This document shows positions 17,701 through 28,000 of a stretch of DNA of 64,000 nucleotides, piece by piece. How positions within the stretch are numbered: position 1 is the stretch's first letter; the number at the start of each line of letters is the position of its first letter. The notes beneath the pieces are model-generated. The model did no database searches, was not told the DNA's origin, and saw only the letters and a program-made list of their open reading frames with translations. The DNA is from Chitinophagaceae bacterium (GTDB lineage Bacteria; Bacteroidota; Bacteroidia; Chitinophagales; Chitinophagaceae), in NCBI GenBank assembly GCA_947447465.1, contig CANFKE010000005.1, positions 94,541 through 158,540 on the forward strand, written 5' to 3'. A program made the translations under genes and the position numbers.

Positions 17701-20700
17701 CCAATTCAGCATCTTCTGCACTGAATGTTGGAAATATTGCACTGGCAGGTGCTACTATCTCAATTACTAATAATGCTAATTTTTCTGAGATCAGTTCTGG
17801 TAACAGTATCTCTATTTCATCGGGGGCACTTAAGTTAAGTTCAGGTGCACCAATTGTATTAGGTAGCAACGGTATCACTCTTTCCGGTGGATCTATACAA
17901 GCTGTAGGGTCATCAGCCTTAACACTAGGTGCAGGTGGTATTAATGCCGGAGGAACTTCTACATTAACAATAGGTAATTCTGGAATTGTTAATTTGGGTA
18001 ATATTATTCAATCAAGTGGTACCATTACTTTGGCCGCTTCTTCCGGAGGTTCTATTACTCAGTTAGCGGGTACCAATTCAATAACATTATCAACGGGTAC
18101 ACTTAGAATTGCGCCTGCATCAGGTTCCTCTTATATATTAGGGGATGGTAGTGTTGCGGTTTCTGGTGGTGCCATATCAATATCCGGCTCTGGTACAGGT
18201 ACCTTCGGTAATGGTGGCATTAACATGACAGGTGGTATCATGAATGTTGCCAACTCTGCTGCAACAACACTTGGCGATATTACTGTAGCAACAGGTGCTA
18301 CTTGTACTTTGGCACCATCGTCCTCAATAACTGTAGGTGATGTAGTAGTTTCCGGTGGTGTTGTTTCAGTTGCAGGTGCTTCCGGTGCTATTCTGACTCA
18401 GGTGGCCGGTGGTAATACTATAAGTGTTTCTTCAGGTACATTGAGGATTGCATCTGTTGCAGGGTCATCTTATGTTCTTGGTGATGGCGGTATAGCTGTT
18501 TCGGGTGGTACCATATCAATAACCGGAACTGGACCGGGTACATTGGGTAACGGTGGTATCAATATGACAGGTGGTAATTTAAATGTTGCCAATTCCGCAA
18601 CAACAACTTTGGGATCTTTATCCGTTGGAACGGGAGCAAATAGCACAATAAATGCTACCGCTGCTGGTATATTATTCAATGATATTTTGGTTTCAGGTGG
18701 TGCGTTGACTATCTCAAATGCTGTTGTAGCAGGTACATTATCACAAGCAGGCAGCAATCCGATCACGATCACCGGCGGTACAATGAGACTAACTCCCGCA
18801 GCGGGAACTTTCTCGTTTGCCAATAATGGGATATCAGTTAGTAATGGCAATCTGGTAATAAACCCGGCATTTGCGGCAGGTCTTACTATCGGAGGTAGTA
18901 TTACTCTACTTGGAAATGGTTCATTATCACTGACCCATAATTCTTCAACAACACTTTCAAACATTGTAGTTTCAGGAGCAAATGCGACACTTACTGAATC
19001 AAGTAGTGCCACATTGACGATCGGTTCGTTGAAAGTTTCAGGCAGTAGTTCAAGTGTGACATTAAGTAACTTAACTACTACTTTTCAAAATGGTGCCTTT
19101 AACTTGTCTGATGGAATAACGACAATAATAGGAAGTGCTGCTGCATCGAAAGCAACGTTGGGTATCGGTTCTTCAGTTTCACTGTCTGGTGGCTTATTGA
19201 ATCTTAACATGACCACTGCAGGGGCAGCTATCACATTGTCTGGTGGTGTGAAATTGGATAATGCAGCTATTTCGTTTGCAGGAACATCTGTAAATAGTAC
19301 TATTACCGGCGCTTCTGTTACCTTAATAAATTCCAGTACAATTACATTGGGTACAACAGGACAGCTCAAGTTTGCAGCCAGCTCTGCAAATAGCTGGAAT
19401 ACAGGTGCTACGATAACAGTATATGGTTGGAGCGGTAGCTTCACCAATGGTGGTGCAACTACTACAAGTGGAAAACTGTTCTTTGGAACATCTGCTTCTG
19501 ACCTTGGGGCGACCAATCTTAATACAATAAAATTTGTTGTAGGTGGTATTACCTATGATGCACTTCAACTTAGTACAGGTGAAGTTGTTCCTAAGGCTAC
19601 ACTATCTGCTGTTATCAGCAGCCCGGCAGCGCCTTATTATAATGATGTTAATAACAACCTTTCTGTTAGCTATACATATACCGGACCAACTGTGGCTCCG
19701 GGTACAGTATATACTGTTGAGGTTTCAAGTGTATCAGGAGTTTATACTGCACCATTAGTCTCAACAACAACAACAGTTAGTCCTGTATCTGTATTTATAC
19801 CATCATTAACACCGGTGGGAAGTTATTACCTGAGAGTGACTACTAGTACTCCTGCTAGTATCATCGGTTCAGAGGTTATTTTTAATCTGGTTGGTCATCC
19901 TCCGGTTGTAACATCTTTAAGTGCATATCGCAATCTTGTTCCCGGTCAGATCTTGACAATTACGGGTTCAAACTTCAATGCTGTATCTTCTTTAAATACA
20001 GTATATTTCGGTTCAATAGGTGTTACTCCGGGAGTATCTTCTACTATTACTTCACTTAGTGTAACAGTGCCTGCAGGTGCCTCATACGACTACGTTACTG
20101 TATTAGATAAAGCTACTCACCTTTCGGCCAATTCGCCGAAGGTATTCATGCCTGATTTCGAAAATTCATTTTTTACTTCTACGTTCAACACACAGGATAC
20201 AATTAATATTGCTACACAGCGAAACAGCTCTTCATATGTAATGGGGGCAGTTAATACTGTATCTGCTGACTTTGATGGAGATGGTGATATGGATATCGTT
20301 GCAGTGACAGGAAATTTAAGTCCTACCTTGGCACACGTCATCTACTATACCAATAACGGTGCTAATGGTACAGCTGATTTATCGAGCGCTAACTTTACCT
20401 TATCTGATACATTGAAATTAGGTGGATTCCTTGGCTCAAGTATGAAAGTCGGTGACTTTGATGGTGATGGTAAACCGGACATAGCTTTGGCTAGTAACTT
20501 TGGTTCAACCATAGGTTTATTACGAAATAGCACTACTAACTTCGGTGCAGGTGCTACATCTTATACTTTCGAATCGGTGAAGTTCATCAGTCTGAATCCT
20601 AATGGTCTTAATCCTCAGTCATTACAGGTTGCAGACATCGATAAAGATGGTAAGCTGGACATAGTTGTAGGTAGTCGCGGTACAGCAGATAATCAGAGTA

Positions 20701-23700
20701 AGTTGGTGATACTTAAGAATAACTGTACGTTAGCAAGTTCTTTTTCTACTTCATCATTCACTGCTACTTATTATACTTCCAATCCCAATTATTCCGCAAC
20801 AAGTACCGCTGTTACAACAGGCGATTTTGATAACGATGGAGATATAGATGTTGCATTGGTGGATCAGTCAGGTACCAGTACACCATCAACTATTACTTTG
20901 TTCGAAAATCTTTATGCGGCAGTGGGTGATATCAATTTCAGTATGCATTCTACTTTAACTGCCGATAAGGGTACTACAGACGTAGCTGCAGGTGATTTTG
21001 ACAATGACGGAAATATTGATATAGTGGCAACAAATAATGACAACAACACTATTGTCGTTTATCAGAACAGCGGTGCATTTGCTATCGCTACTACTCCAAC
21101 ACTTACACTTTCAGGTGGTGCATTGAATAAACCTTCATCAATTGCTTTGGCAGATATGAATGGTGATGGAAAGGTGGATATGGTCATTAACAGTTTGGAT
21201 CTGTTCAATTCTCCTTCAGACAGAATGGCTGTTTACTTGAATATGTCTTCAGGTAGTACAATAACATTTGCATCACCTGTTACCTTATACAATGGTGGGT
21301 ATGCATATTCTACAGGTCTTACAATAGCGGATGTTGATAAGGATAAGTATCCTGATATGATCATCAGCAATAGTAATAATGGTCGAATCACAATAATCAG
21401 AAACAAGCCTATCATTAATATGGGTGCTATCAATGGTGCGCCTTCACCTCTTTGTTATCAGGCGGCTACTACTCTGTCTTACTCTACATCTACTATTGGT
21501 TCACCATATACTGATAATCCTATTCCTACAGATCTTACAGGAGTATGGACGAGCAGTGACCCTACATTAGCATCCATTAATTCATCTACAGGTGTGGTGC
21601 AGGGGCTTGCAGCAGGTAACCCTAATATATCTTACACGTTAACTGTTACAGGTACTAATATTTCTAACTCATCAACTATTTCTTTAACTGTTGATAAGGT
21701 GGAGATTGCTCCTGATCCTACCGGTGCATTATGTATGGGGGCAACTACATTGCCTATTACCTACGCTGTTAATGACGGCAGTCCTACAAATTATAGCATC
21801 ACTTATGGTTCAGCTGCATCTGCAGTTGGATTTGTAGATGTGTCAAATGCGGTCATTTCAGGTGCAGCAATTACAATAGCGGTGCCGGGTACAGTTGTGG
21901 CAGGTCAGACTTATACATTGTCACTTACTGTTTCTGACGGTAGTTGCGTAAGCACTCCGGCCAATGAAGTAAGTTTCTCATCATACGATCTTCCGGTTGC
22001 TTCTATCAGTGCATCTAATGCTACTCCTTGTAACAACCATTATGCGGAGATCAACTTCACGGGTACACCTGATGCAACTTTCAATTATACTGTTGATGGT
22101 GGCAGTGCGATCAATGAAACACTTACAAGTGGAGTCTTCGATCTGCAATTCCCGCATGTTACTGCTAATCATACCTATGTATTGGTTGATGTACAAGATC
22201 TGCATTGTAGCAATACCTATAATACGTCTGTTAGTATGAACCCTATTTCATTGAATTGGGTAGGCGGAGTATCCGGTCATACTACAGATTGGCATCAGCC
22301 GAACAACTGGTCTTGTCTTACTGTGCCGGGTGATACCGATCATGTATATATCAGCAATATTACTCCTGCTCCGGAATTGTTGTCAGATTCTGTAGGTAAT
22401 GCTTATGACATCACTCTATTGTCAGGTGCAACACTTACATTGAATAGTTCGTCAACGCTGCACGTGAAGGATAGCCTTATCAATAATGGCTCTGTGAATG
22501 GTGTCGGAACTTTAGTGCTTGATGGTTCATCGGCTCAGGTACTTGATGGTATCGGATCTATAAATAATCTTACATTGAATAACAGTGCTGGCGCTGCTAT
22601 CAATACCGGTGCTCGTACTACAATTAAATCTACTCTTACGGTAACTTCCGGAAATCTGGCTACTAACGATAGTCTTGCTTTGGCTTCAGATGCGAGTGGT
22701 AGTGCAAGGATCGCTGAGATACCTTCATCCGGGGCTTCTATAACAGGTAATGTAAGGGTGTATCAATATATCCAAGCCGGTTATCGTCGTTTCCGCTTCT
22801 GGGCACATCCGTTCAGAGATACAATATCTCTGAAGCAATTACAGACATACATGGATATCACCGGAGCCGGAGGAGCTTCTAACGGATTTACTCCAACCGC
22901 TTCAAATGCCCCTTCAGCATTCAGGTTAGATCCATTTACCGAGAATTCATCGTTGGGTTATGACCCGGGATGGAAGGCGATCACCAAGATCAATGGTACT
23001 GAGGCCGACTCTAATAAATTGAAACCCGGACAGGGTCTCCGATTGTTTATGAGAGGCGTGAAGGGTGAGAATATGGGCTACCCTCCTTATGTTGTTCATG
23101 AGAATACTCTTGCTATGTTTGGTCATGTGAATCAGGGTAATGTATCTATAACGCTTAACAGAGGCTCTACCGGCATACCAACCAATATGGATTTCAATAT
23201 GGTGGGTAACCCTTATCCATCTCCTGTCAACATAGGTGCTGCATTGTGGGCTGCAAGTGATATCAATCCTTCAGGCACTAATAACATTACCGGTGCTGCG
23301 GGCTATGTATGGGTTGCATCTTTGGGAGTTGCAGGTCAGTTCTTGCCTGTTGATATCAATGGCTCTAACTACTTCCTGCAAGCTAATGCATCATTCCAGG
23401 TGCGTGCGGCAGCAAATAATACTCACCTGTTATTTACTGAAAGCATGAAGTCTGATACGGTAGGTACAATAGTATTCAAGCAAGATGAGAATGAGCATGT
23501 TACATTGAATATCTATGATGCTAATTATCACATGTGGGATCTTTGGAAACTAAGATTTAACAGTGCTGCCAACGATGCTGAAGATGCTAAGTATGATGCC
23601 GTTAAGCCATCAGGTGCTGATTTCAATTTCTATAGTATCTCTGCGGATAATAAGAGAATGGTGATAGATGCGCGTCCTTATGCTGCTGATGCAACTATAC

Positions 23701-24170
23701 CATTGGGTATCTCCAGTCCTTACAAGCAAGACTTCATCATCAGAGCTGATGATATGAAGCTGCCTGAGGGTGCTGCATTATTCCTGCATGATAAGATGCT
23801 GAAGAAATACGTTGAACTTACTGACGGAGGCGAATACAAGTTCACCATCTCTGATGATAAGTCATCACAGGGCAATGAGCGTTTTGAACTGGCATTGAAG
23901 CCTGCTGAAGTTGTCGCTAAGAATTTCAAGGTTACAATGGCACCTAATCCTACATCTGATGATGTGAAGATATCGTTCACTTCAAACAAGAAGGACAACG
24001 TATCAGTAAGGGTAATGGACATGTCTGGTGTTACTGTTTATACACAGGATCTGGGTGCTGTGCAAACAGGTAATACCACCATTTCACTGGGTAAATTCGC
24101 ATCTGGTATCTACATGATAGAGCTTACTTCAGGCGATCAGAAATCACTACAGAAGTTGGTAAAGGAATAA
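14763..24170 (+). CDS. Giant T9SS type A surface protein (3135 residues), beta-solenoid plus FG-GAP propeller
   Basis: The start is set at ATG 14763, which directly yields a signal peptide (GILLILLITLLFSPKAEAQ). Residues ~110-1590 are autotransporter-like beta-strand repeats, almost entirely Gly/Ser/Thr/Ala/Val/Ile/Asn with recurring TTTLGNI and LSGGSITVSG-type turns. An IPT/TIG-like domain follows (~1715-1790; PGQILTITGSNFNA). Seven FG-GAP/VCBS calcium loops (e.g. DFDGDGDMDI, DFDNDGNIDI; 20265-21400) fit a seven-bladed beta-propeller. One BIg2-like Ig module and a Gly/Ser-rich segment lead to the C-terminal block (~2497-3135) ending in a type A sorting domain (MAPNPTSDDVKISF). This is probably a long surface adhesin or filament. 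It is followed by a strong terminator and a second giant gene with a homologous C-terminal block. Confidence 0.85.
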   Translation: MRHTLCTTVFRSPGILLILLITLLFSPKAEAQTTYTWAAAAATSWCSTGNWSPAAIPGSPDIAKFNSNTSPTAGAQISINLNAGPNNNGANSQIVGAIYIASPRNTGITLGNSTATNGTLVLNGTSLTIGGNSNVILANDCITLTNAFTINQNVGSGTGLMPLLIGSGSTPKIIYTGLGTITLTGNIITVGTTITGSNPLTFLGGGTVSLSGGTYSGANGGILKLSGANTGMTGAIVVGGTTTNSGILQADGLSALAGTTDLTINPYSQLFLGITGTYVFGTNGKVTLNGVGNNVTTTYGLGALKNAAAATFPASIVMGSDATVVANTTLTLSGAVDYTLGQLVKRGTSGLILSGTTTTGSGTNGIIMSEGTLTVNSGHSIGGPSGGPLTFAQVSGVTTGTTVTISNNQILNSLSSSWATSLATTTNTLIIPTGVTVSLTQSSTTTFGDGQNNTNKNILSGAGAIVKSGSGTLNLTSGNHNHTGSLTVSNGSLIFAQTAGTSTIGSAAVTLTGGTITLSPAASSSLTFGSGGIKSQTGGNLIVTNSGTTTLGPLAMAGGSITVTGNSAPVLGSATISISGGALKIVSGASTTVSLGATAITLSGGSIDVSGSSTTTLGPINVGTGSTAAFTNTAGSLAFGNFVVSGGTATISNTAAPVTGAASVSLTGGTLTIAPGASTSLTMGSTSITLSGGALNVAGSATTTLGNIFFGGGSGTFTNTGGSLALGNLTLSGGSVTISGNTAPITGANTITIATGRTLSINSGASTILSLASTSLTCAGTLFLTGSSTTTLAGLFTMASGGVGTLSNLAPLTLGNVVVSGGALSITNSSTVTGSSVTISSGSLNINSGASTSIVLGGTTITGTLNVAGSSATTLGNLTLLGAGAANLANSVPITVGNISMAGSSSLTISNSTAGVFAGGSSITLATTGTLNLNTGSSAPLAIGGTSVTLNGGTISLSGSSPVTLGAAGIAGTTGTTNITNSASSALNVGNIALAGATISITNNANFSEISSGNSISISSGALKLSSGAPIVLGSNGITLSGGSIQAVGSSALTLGAGGINAGGTSTLTIGNSGIVNLGNIIQSSGTITLAASSGGSITQLAGTNSITLSTGTLRIAPASGSSYILGDGSVAVSGGAISISGSGTGTFGNGGINMTGGIMNVANSAATTLGDITVATGATCTLAPSSSITVGDVVVSGGVVSVAGASGAILTQVAGGNTISVSSGTLRIASVAGSSYVLGDGGIAVSGGTISITGTGPGTLGNGGINMTGGNLNVANSATTTLGSLSVGTGANSTINATAAGILFNDILVSGGALTISNAVVAGTLSQAGSNPITITGGTMRLTPAAGTFSFANNGISVSNGNLVINPAFAAGLTIGGSITLLGNGSLSLTHNSSTTLSNIVVSGANATLTESSSATLTIGSLKVSGSSSSVTLSNLTTTFQNGAFNLSDGITTIIGSAAASKATLGIGSSVSLSGGLLNLNMTTAGAAITLSGGVKLDNAAISFAGTSVNSTITGASVTLINSSTITLGTTGQLKFAASSANSWNTGATITVYGWSGSFTNGGATTTSGKLFFGTSASDLGATNLNTIKFVVGGITYDALQLSTGEVVPKATLSAVISSPAAPYYNDVNNNLSVSYTYTGPTVAPGTVYTVEVSSVSGVYTAPLVSTTTTVSPVSVFIPSLTPVGSYYLRVTTSTPASIIGSEVIFNLVGHPPVVTSLSAYRNLVPGQILTITGSNFNAVSSLNTVYFGSIGVTPGVSSTITSLSVTVPAGASYDYVTVLDKATHLSANSPKVFMPDFENSFFTSTFNTQDTINIATQRNSSSYVMGAVNTVSADFDGDGDMDIVAVTGNLSPTLAHVIYYTNNGANGTADLSSANFTLSDTLKLGGFLGSSMKVGDFDGDGKPDIALASNFGSTIGLLRNSTTNFGAGATSYTFESVKFISLNPNGLNPQSLQVADIDKDGKLDIVVGSRGTADNQSKLVILKNNCTLASSFSTSSFTATYYTSNPNYSATSTAVTTGDFDNDGDIDVALVDQSGTSTPSTITLFENLYAAVGDINFSMHSTLTADKGTTDVAAGDFDNDGNIDIVATNNDNNTIVVYQNSGAFAIATTPTLTLSGGALNKPSSIALADMNGDGKVDMVINSLDLFNSPSDRMAVYLNMSSGSTITFASPVTLYNGGYAYSTGLTIADVDKDKYPDMIISNSNNGRITIIRNKPIINMGAINGAPSPLCYQAATTLSYSTSTIGSPYTDNPIPTDLTGVWTSSDPTLASINSSTGVVQGLAAGNPNISYTLTVTGTNISNSSTISLTVDKVEIAPDPTGALCMGATTLPITYAVNDGSPTNYSITYGSAASAVGFVDVSNAVISGAAITIAVPGTVVAGQTYTLSLTVSDGSCVSTPANEVSFSSYDLPVASISASNATPCNNHYAEINFTGTPDATFNYTVDGGSAINETLTSGVFDLQFPHVTANHTYVLVDVQDLHCSNTYNTSVSMNPISLNWVGGVSGHTTDWHQPNNWSCLTVPGDTDHVYISNITPAPELLSDSVGNAYDITLLSGATLTLNSSSTLHVKDSLINNGSVNGVGTLVLDGSSAQVLDGIGSINNLTLNNSAGAAINTGARTTIKSTLTVTSGNLATNDSLALASDASGSARIAEIPSSGASITGNVRVYQYIQAGYRRFRFWAHPFRDTISLKQLQTYMDITGAGGASNGFTPTASNAPSAFRLDPFTENSSLGYDPGWKAITKINGTEADSNKLKPGQGLRLFMRGVKGENMGYPPYVVHENTLAMFGHVNQGNVSITLNRGSTGIPTNMDFNMVGNPYPSPVNIGAALWAASDINPSGTNNITGAAGYVWVASLGVAGQFLPVDINGSNYFLQANASFQVRAAANNTHLLFTESMKSDTVGTIVFKQDENEHVTLNIYDANYHMWDLWKLRFNSAANDAEDAKYDAVKPSGADFNFYSISADNKRMVIDARPYAADATIPLGISSPYKQDFIIRADDMKLPEGAALFLHDKMLKKYVELTDGGEYKFTISDDKSSQGNERFELALKPAEVVAKNFKVTMAPNPTSDDVKISFTSNKKDNVSVRVMDMSGVTVYTQDLGAVQTGNTTISLGKFASGIYMIELTSGDQKSLQKLVKE
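16200..19030 (+). repeat. Degenerate in-frame repeats coding beta-strand solenoid
   Basis: The coding sequence repeats imperfect units of roughly 60-100 codons, each containing a TTLGN/TTLGP turn followed by GGS-rich beta strands. At least nine turn copies are visible between 16400 and 18620. Charged residues are rare throughout. Codon-level repetition also produces a long open frame on the opposite strand, which is not a gene. Confidence 0.75.
22251..24170 (+). other. C-terminal block shared with the downstream giant
   Basis: From WVGGVSGHTTDWHQPNNWSC to the stop, this ~640-codon segment aligns with 38780-40705. Shared landmarks include YRRFRFWAHP versus YRRYRFWSHP, NAPSAFRLDPF versus NAPSAFRLDPY, FNMVGNPYPSPV in both, and near-identical sorting domains. 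The two genes are unrelated upstream of it. Confidence 0.88.
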
Positions 24171-24192
24171 TTCAATAGCTATTTTTTATTGT

Positions 24193-24221
24193 AAAAGGGG
24201 CGCAATATGCGTCCCTTTTTT
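24193..24221 (+). terminator. Terminator after the first giant gene
   Basis: A 12-bp stem with one G-T wobble (24193-24204 with 24208-24219), 3-base loop and a T-run, 23 bp after the stop. Confidence 0.8.
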
Positions 24222-25009
24222 GTTGCCCTGTCGGGTAAAAATCATGCTTTTCATGTACTACAATATGGCCTTGCAGTGAACAAAATAGGGTCTTATAACA
24301 GGAGTTGAATGGTACGATCAATGCGCTGCAACAGCCCCTTGTTATGGGCAATGTTTGATCATACATTACTACGCTAACTATCTTCTATTTGCTTGATTTT
24401 CAGCAAATTCACGTAGCATTTTCGATGATAAGGATCATCATTTTATTCCGATCGGTGTTCGCACATCTATCATTTTGGACATTTTTGGACCCTGATATCG
24501 ACAAATTTATAAACACGATTTCCACATTTTTCACATTTTTGGAAATTCAGAATATTTTTCTTATGCGGTGTTGTTTTTCTCTGAAAGCCGCGCCAATTCT
24601 GCATTTCATGTAATGCATGTAACTAATGATTTACTTTTTATGCATTAGTTAATTGTAGAATATTAATTTTTATTGTTGGTTGATTGTTAATGTGTGTTTT
24701 TTAATATTCATAATACCTTAACTTTGGATTTAACTAAAAGCTAATAGTACTGCGATAAATATTATTTCAGCTATTTGCAAACAGTTGATTATCACTACAA
24801 ATAAGTAAACATTAACTAATAAACATAAATAAAGAGTAAAACATCAACCAAAATCAAATATTTTTTACTGAAAATTAAAAATTCATAACAATTATTTGTT
24901 TTTAAGTTGATAAATGAATATTTTGCGATTAAATTCTACATCCCACTTGTATGGGGTGTTAATTATTATTTAAAGTGTACCCAATTTGAAGCATTTAAAA
25001 TTTGTGAGT
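24222..25009 (+). other. Long AT-rich intergenic region and leader of the second giant gene
   Basis: About 790 bp with no supported gene. It contains short T-rich direct repeats (ATTTTTGGAC-like copies at 24473-24490 and CACATTTTT copies near 24523-24540), a -7 box at 24719-24726, then about 270 bp of very AT-rich sequence before the ATG at 25010. A hairpin with 8-bp arms (24938-24945 and 24952-24959, one wobble) lies 50 bp before the start. The length suggests a long 5' untranslated leader. Confidence 0.5.
24719..24726 (+). promoter_or_regulatory. Candidate -7 box (TAACTTTG) of the second giant gene
   Basis: Matches TAnnTTTG. No TTG is found at the usual -33 distance; the nearest lies 32 bp upstream. 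If used, it gives a leader of about 275 nt. Confidence 0.4.
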
Positions 25010-28000
25010 ATGAAGAAGATATACCTCTTTCTCGTTGTTAGCTGCCTTTCGTTGGTAGCGTTTAATTCATTCGGACAGTTGTATGCTGTAGATCCGGCCG
25101 GCGATGGTGGTTTTGAGACCGGTGCGACATTTGCAGCTAATAACTGGACTACAGTAAACCCTGCAAATACTGCACTATGGCAAATTGGTACAGCGGCTAC
25201 TGGCTACTATGCTGGAACCCGTGGTGCATTTGTAGGGCCCAACGCTACTACTTACAGTTACAGTACCACTGCTTCAAGGACTTGCCACATGTATCGTTCA
25301 GTAACGATACCTGCTGGGGCAACAAATATTCAACTTGACTTTAAATTGAGACAATTGGGGGAAACAGGTTGGGATAGGTTGCTTGTGTATACTGCACCTA
25401 CCACTGTTACTCCTGTTTCCAATTCACCCGCAGCAAGTAGCACAACTTTGACTGGTGCTACGCTAGTATTTACCGGCAACGCAAGTTCTTATACTGCTTT
25501 TACACAGGTAGCAACTATTTCTCTTCCTGCATCATTGGCAGGTACCACCTTTCGCCTTATATTTACCTGGCAGAACGATGCATCGGGTGGTACTAGCCCT
25601 GGTGCTGCGGTTGATAATATCAGCGTAAAGTATTGCCCTGCAATTTCTATTACTGCAAGTCCTTCAACTACAATTTGCGCTGGTTCTACTTTAACACTTA
25701 CTTCTACTACATACGCCGGAGCTGCTTATTCATGGACCGGTCCAAACTCATTCACTTCTGCTGTACAGAATCCTGCAGGTTTTACTGCCTCTGCACTTTC
25801 TGCGGGTACTTATTCTGTTCGTGCTACTCAGGGTACCTGTACTGTTTCAGGAACTTCTACAATTACAGTAAATGCGGTGCCAACCGGTATTACCAGCAGT
25901 ACAGGTGCATTTACATTATGTCCATCAAGCACTATAACTTTAACAGGTGCACCATCTGGTGGTACATGGAGTCGAACAGGTGCTGCCATAGGAGTGCCAA
26001 CAAGTGCGGGTGCAATTACCGGTGCTTCTGCCGGATCTGCAACAGTAACTTATACAGGTTCAAATACTTGTACGCTTACACAAAGTGTGACAGTTGCAAC
26101 TGCTCCTACAACTCCTACAATTACCCGAAGTCAAAGTTGGTATTGTAGTGATGGTTATGGTGGACCTGTAACATTGACCCCGGCCGGAACAGGAACAGAT
26201 TTTACCTGGTCTCCAGCATCAGGGCTTAGCTCTTCTACCAGTTCTACTGCCACGGGTACCTCTGTTATTGCCACTCCATCTGTTACTACTGTTTATTCTG
26301 TAACTGCCTTATTAGGTTCTTGTACCACTTCATCAAGCATTACATTATATAATGACCCGGTTGCTACCTTTATTGACGTCACCGCCAATGGAGCAGTGCC
26401 TACCGGAGGAGATGTTATTTGTTATCCGGGTACAGGTTATTTCTGGGCAGCTGTTTCTGCTACACCACTTACTTATGCGGTTGGTGGGTTTGGTACCTAT
26501 TCTTCATCTGACCTTGCAGTGGCTACTGTAGATGCAGGTGGTACAGTTTATGGTATCACCACAGGTACTGCTGTAATATCTTATACTGATGCATTCTGTA
26601 ACGTAGCAATAGGTCGTACGGTTTCTGTTTCAGGTGCTGGTTTTACCATCTCAGTTTCTCCTTCTTCTGCCAACTATTGCTCTACAGGGTCAGGTATTAC
26701 CCTTACCTCTAGTGCTGTTGGTGCTACCCCTACTATCTTTGCTTGGGTAGATGGAACGACGGGTGGTGCGCCATCGGGTTTAAGCAGTACTACTACTTCA
26801 TCGGTAGTGGCTACACCTTCTGCCGCAGGTAATACAACTTATGTATTGGCCGCTACAGATGGTGCATCCGGTTGTCATGCCAATTCTAATCTGGTGACCA
26901 TTAATAATAATACACCGATCATATCTGGTGGTACTGTTACTATATGTCAGGGGGCAACTACTACATGGGTAGCATCGGGAGGTGCTGGTACATGGACTGC
27001 CCTTAACCCTACTATAGCTACTGTTACTGCCGGTGGGGTAGTAACAGGCGTATCAGGAGGTGTTGCAACTATACAGTTCTCCAATACAGCTTCCGGTTGT
27101 ACGGTAACCAGAAATATTACTATCAATGCACTTCCTACATTGTCTGCTACTCCTGCAAGTGCTGCGGTATGTAGTGGTGTGGGTGTTACGCTTACTGCAT
27201 CTGGTGCATCCACATATACTTGGGCACCAAATACCAGTTTGTCAGCAACCGTTGGTTCATCTGTAGTTTCTACAGCTGCTAGTGCTATTACTTATACCAT
27301 CACAGGTACTGCTGTAACAGGTTGTACTAATACATTGACAAAATCAGTTGGTATCGGTAATGCCGTTTTTGCTACAGCATCTGCAAGTGCAGCAACTGTT
27401 TGTCCTAGTGGTTCTGTTACAATTACCGGTTCAGGTTCAATCTCTTCCGGTACTTCATATACTGTAACATCAATACCTTACGCATTGCAGACCATCACTA
27501 CGCCTAGTAATGCGGCTGTTGGTGATCAGGTGAGCACTAACTATTCAATTGGTTTTACTTTCAATTATTATGGTACTAACTACAGCACTGTCAATATTTG
27601 TACAAATGGTAATATTAACTTTGGTGCTCTAAACACTGTTGGTTATGGTGCCGCTATCCCTAGTACTTCACTTGCTCAAGGTTCTATTAATATATTCTCA
27701 CATGATATGAATACCGGATCTGGTACCATCACTTATGGTATTGCCGGTACCGCACCTAACCGTAGGTTCATTGTATCTTATAATAATTATGGTGAGTGGG
27801 TAGGTACAGGTACTAACAGTGGTCAGATCATATTATATGAAACTACTAACGTAATTGAGATCCATATTACCAACTCTACAACTTCGCAGTCATACAGTTC
27901 TACTTGTGGTATCCAGAATATAGCGCAGAATGCCGGTGTTGCTGCTCCAGGAAGAAACTATAATGTATTCAACATTACTACTCCTGAAGCTTGGCGTTTC

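Noticed and set aside
16205..17878. 557-codon open frame on the minus strand inside the first giant gene
   Set aside because: It is antisense to the repeat-coding region; its Val/Pro/Asp/Thr-rich translation follows from the GGT/ACT/TCA codons opposite, with no domain and no start context.
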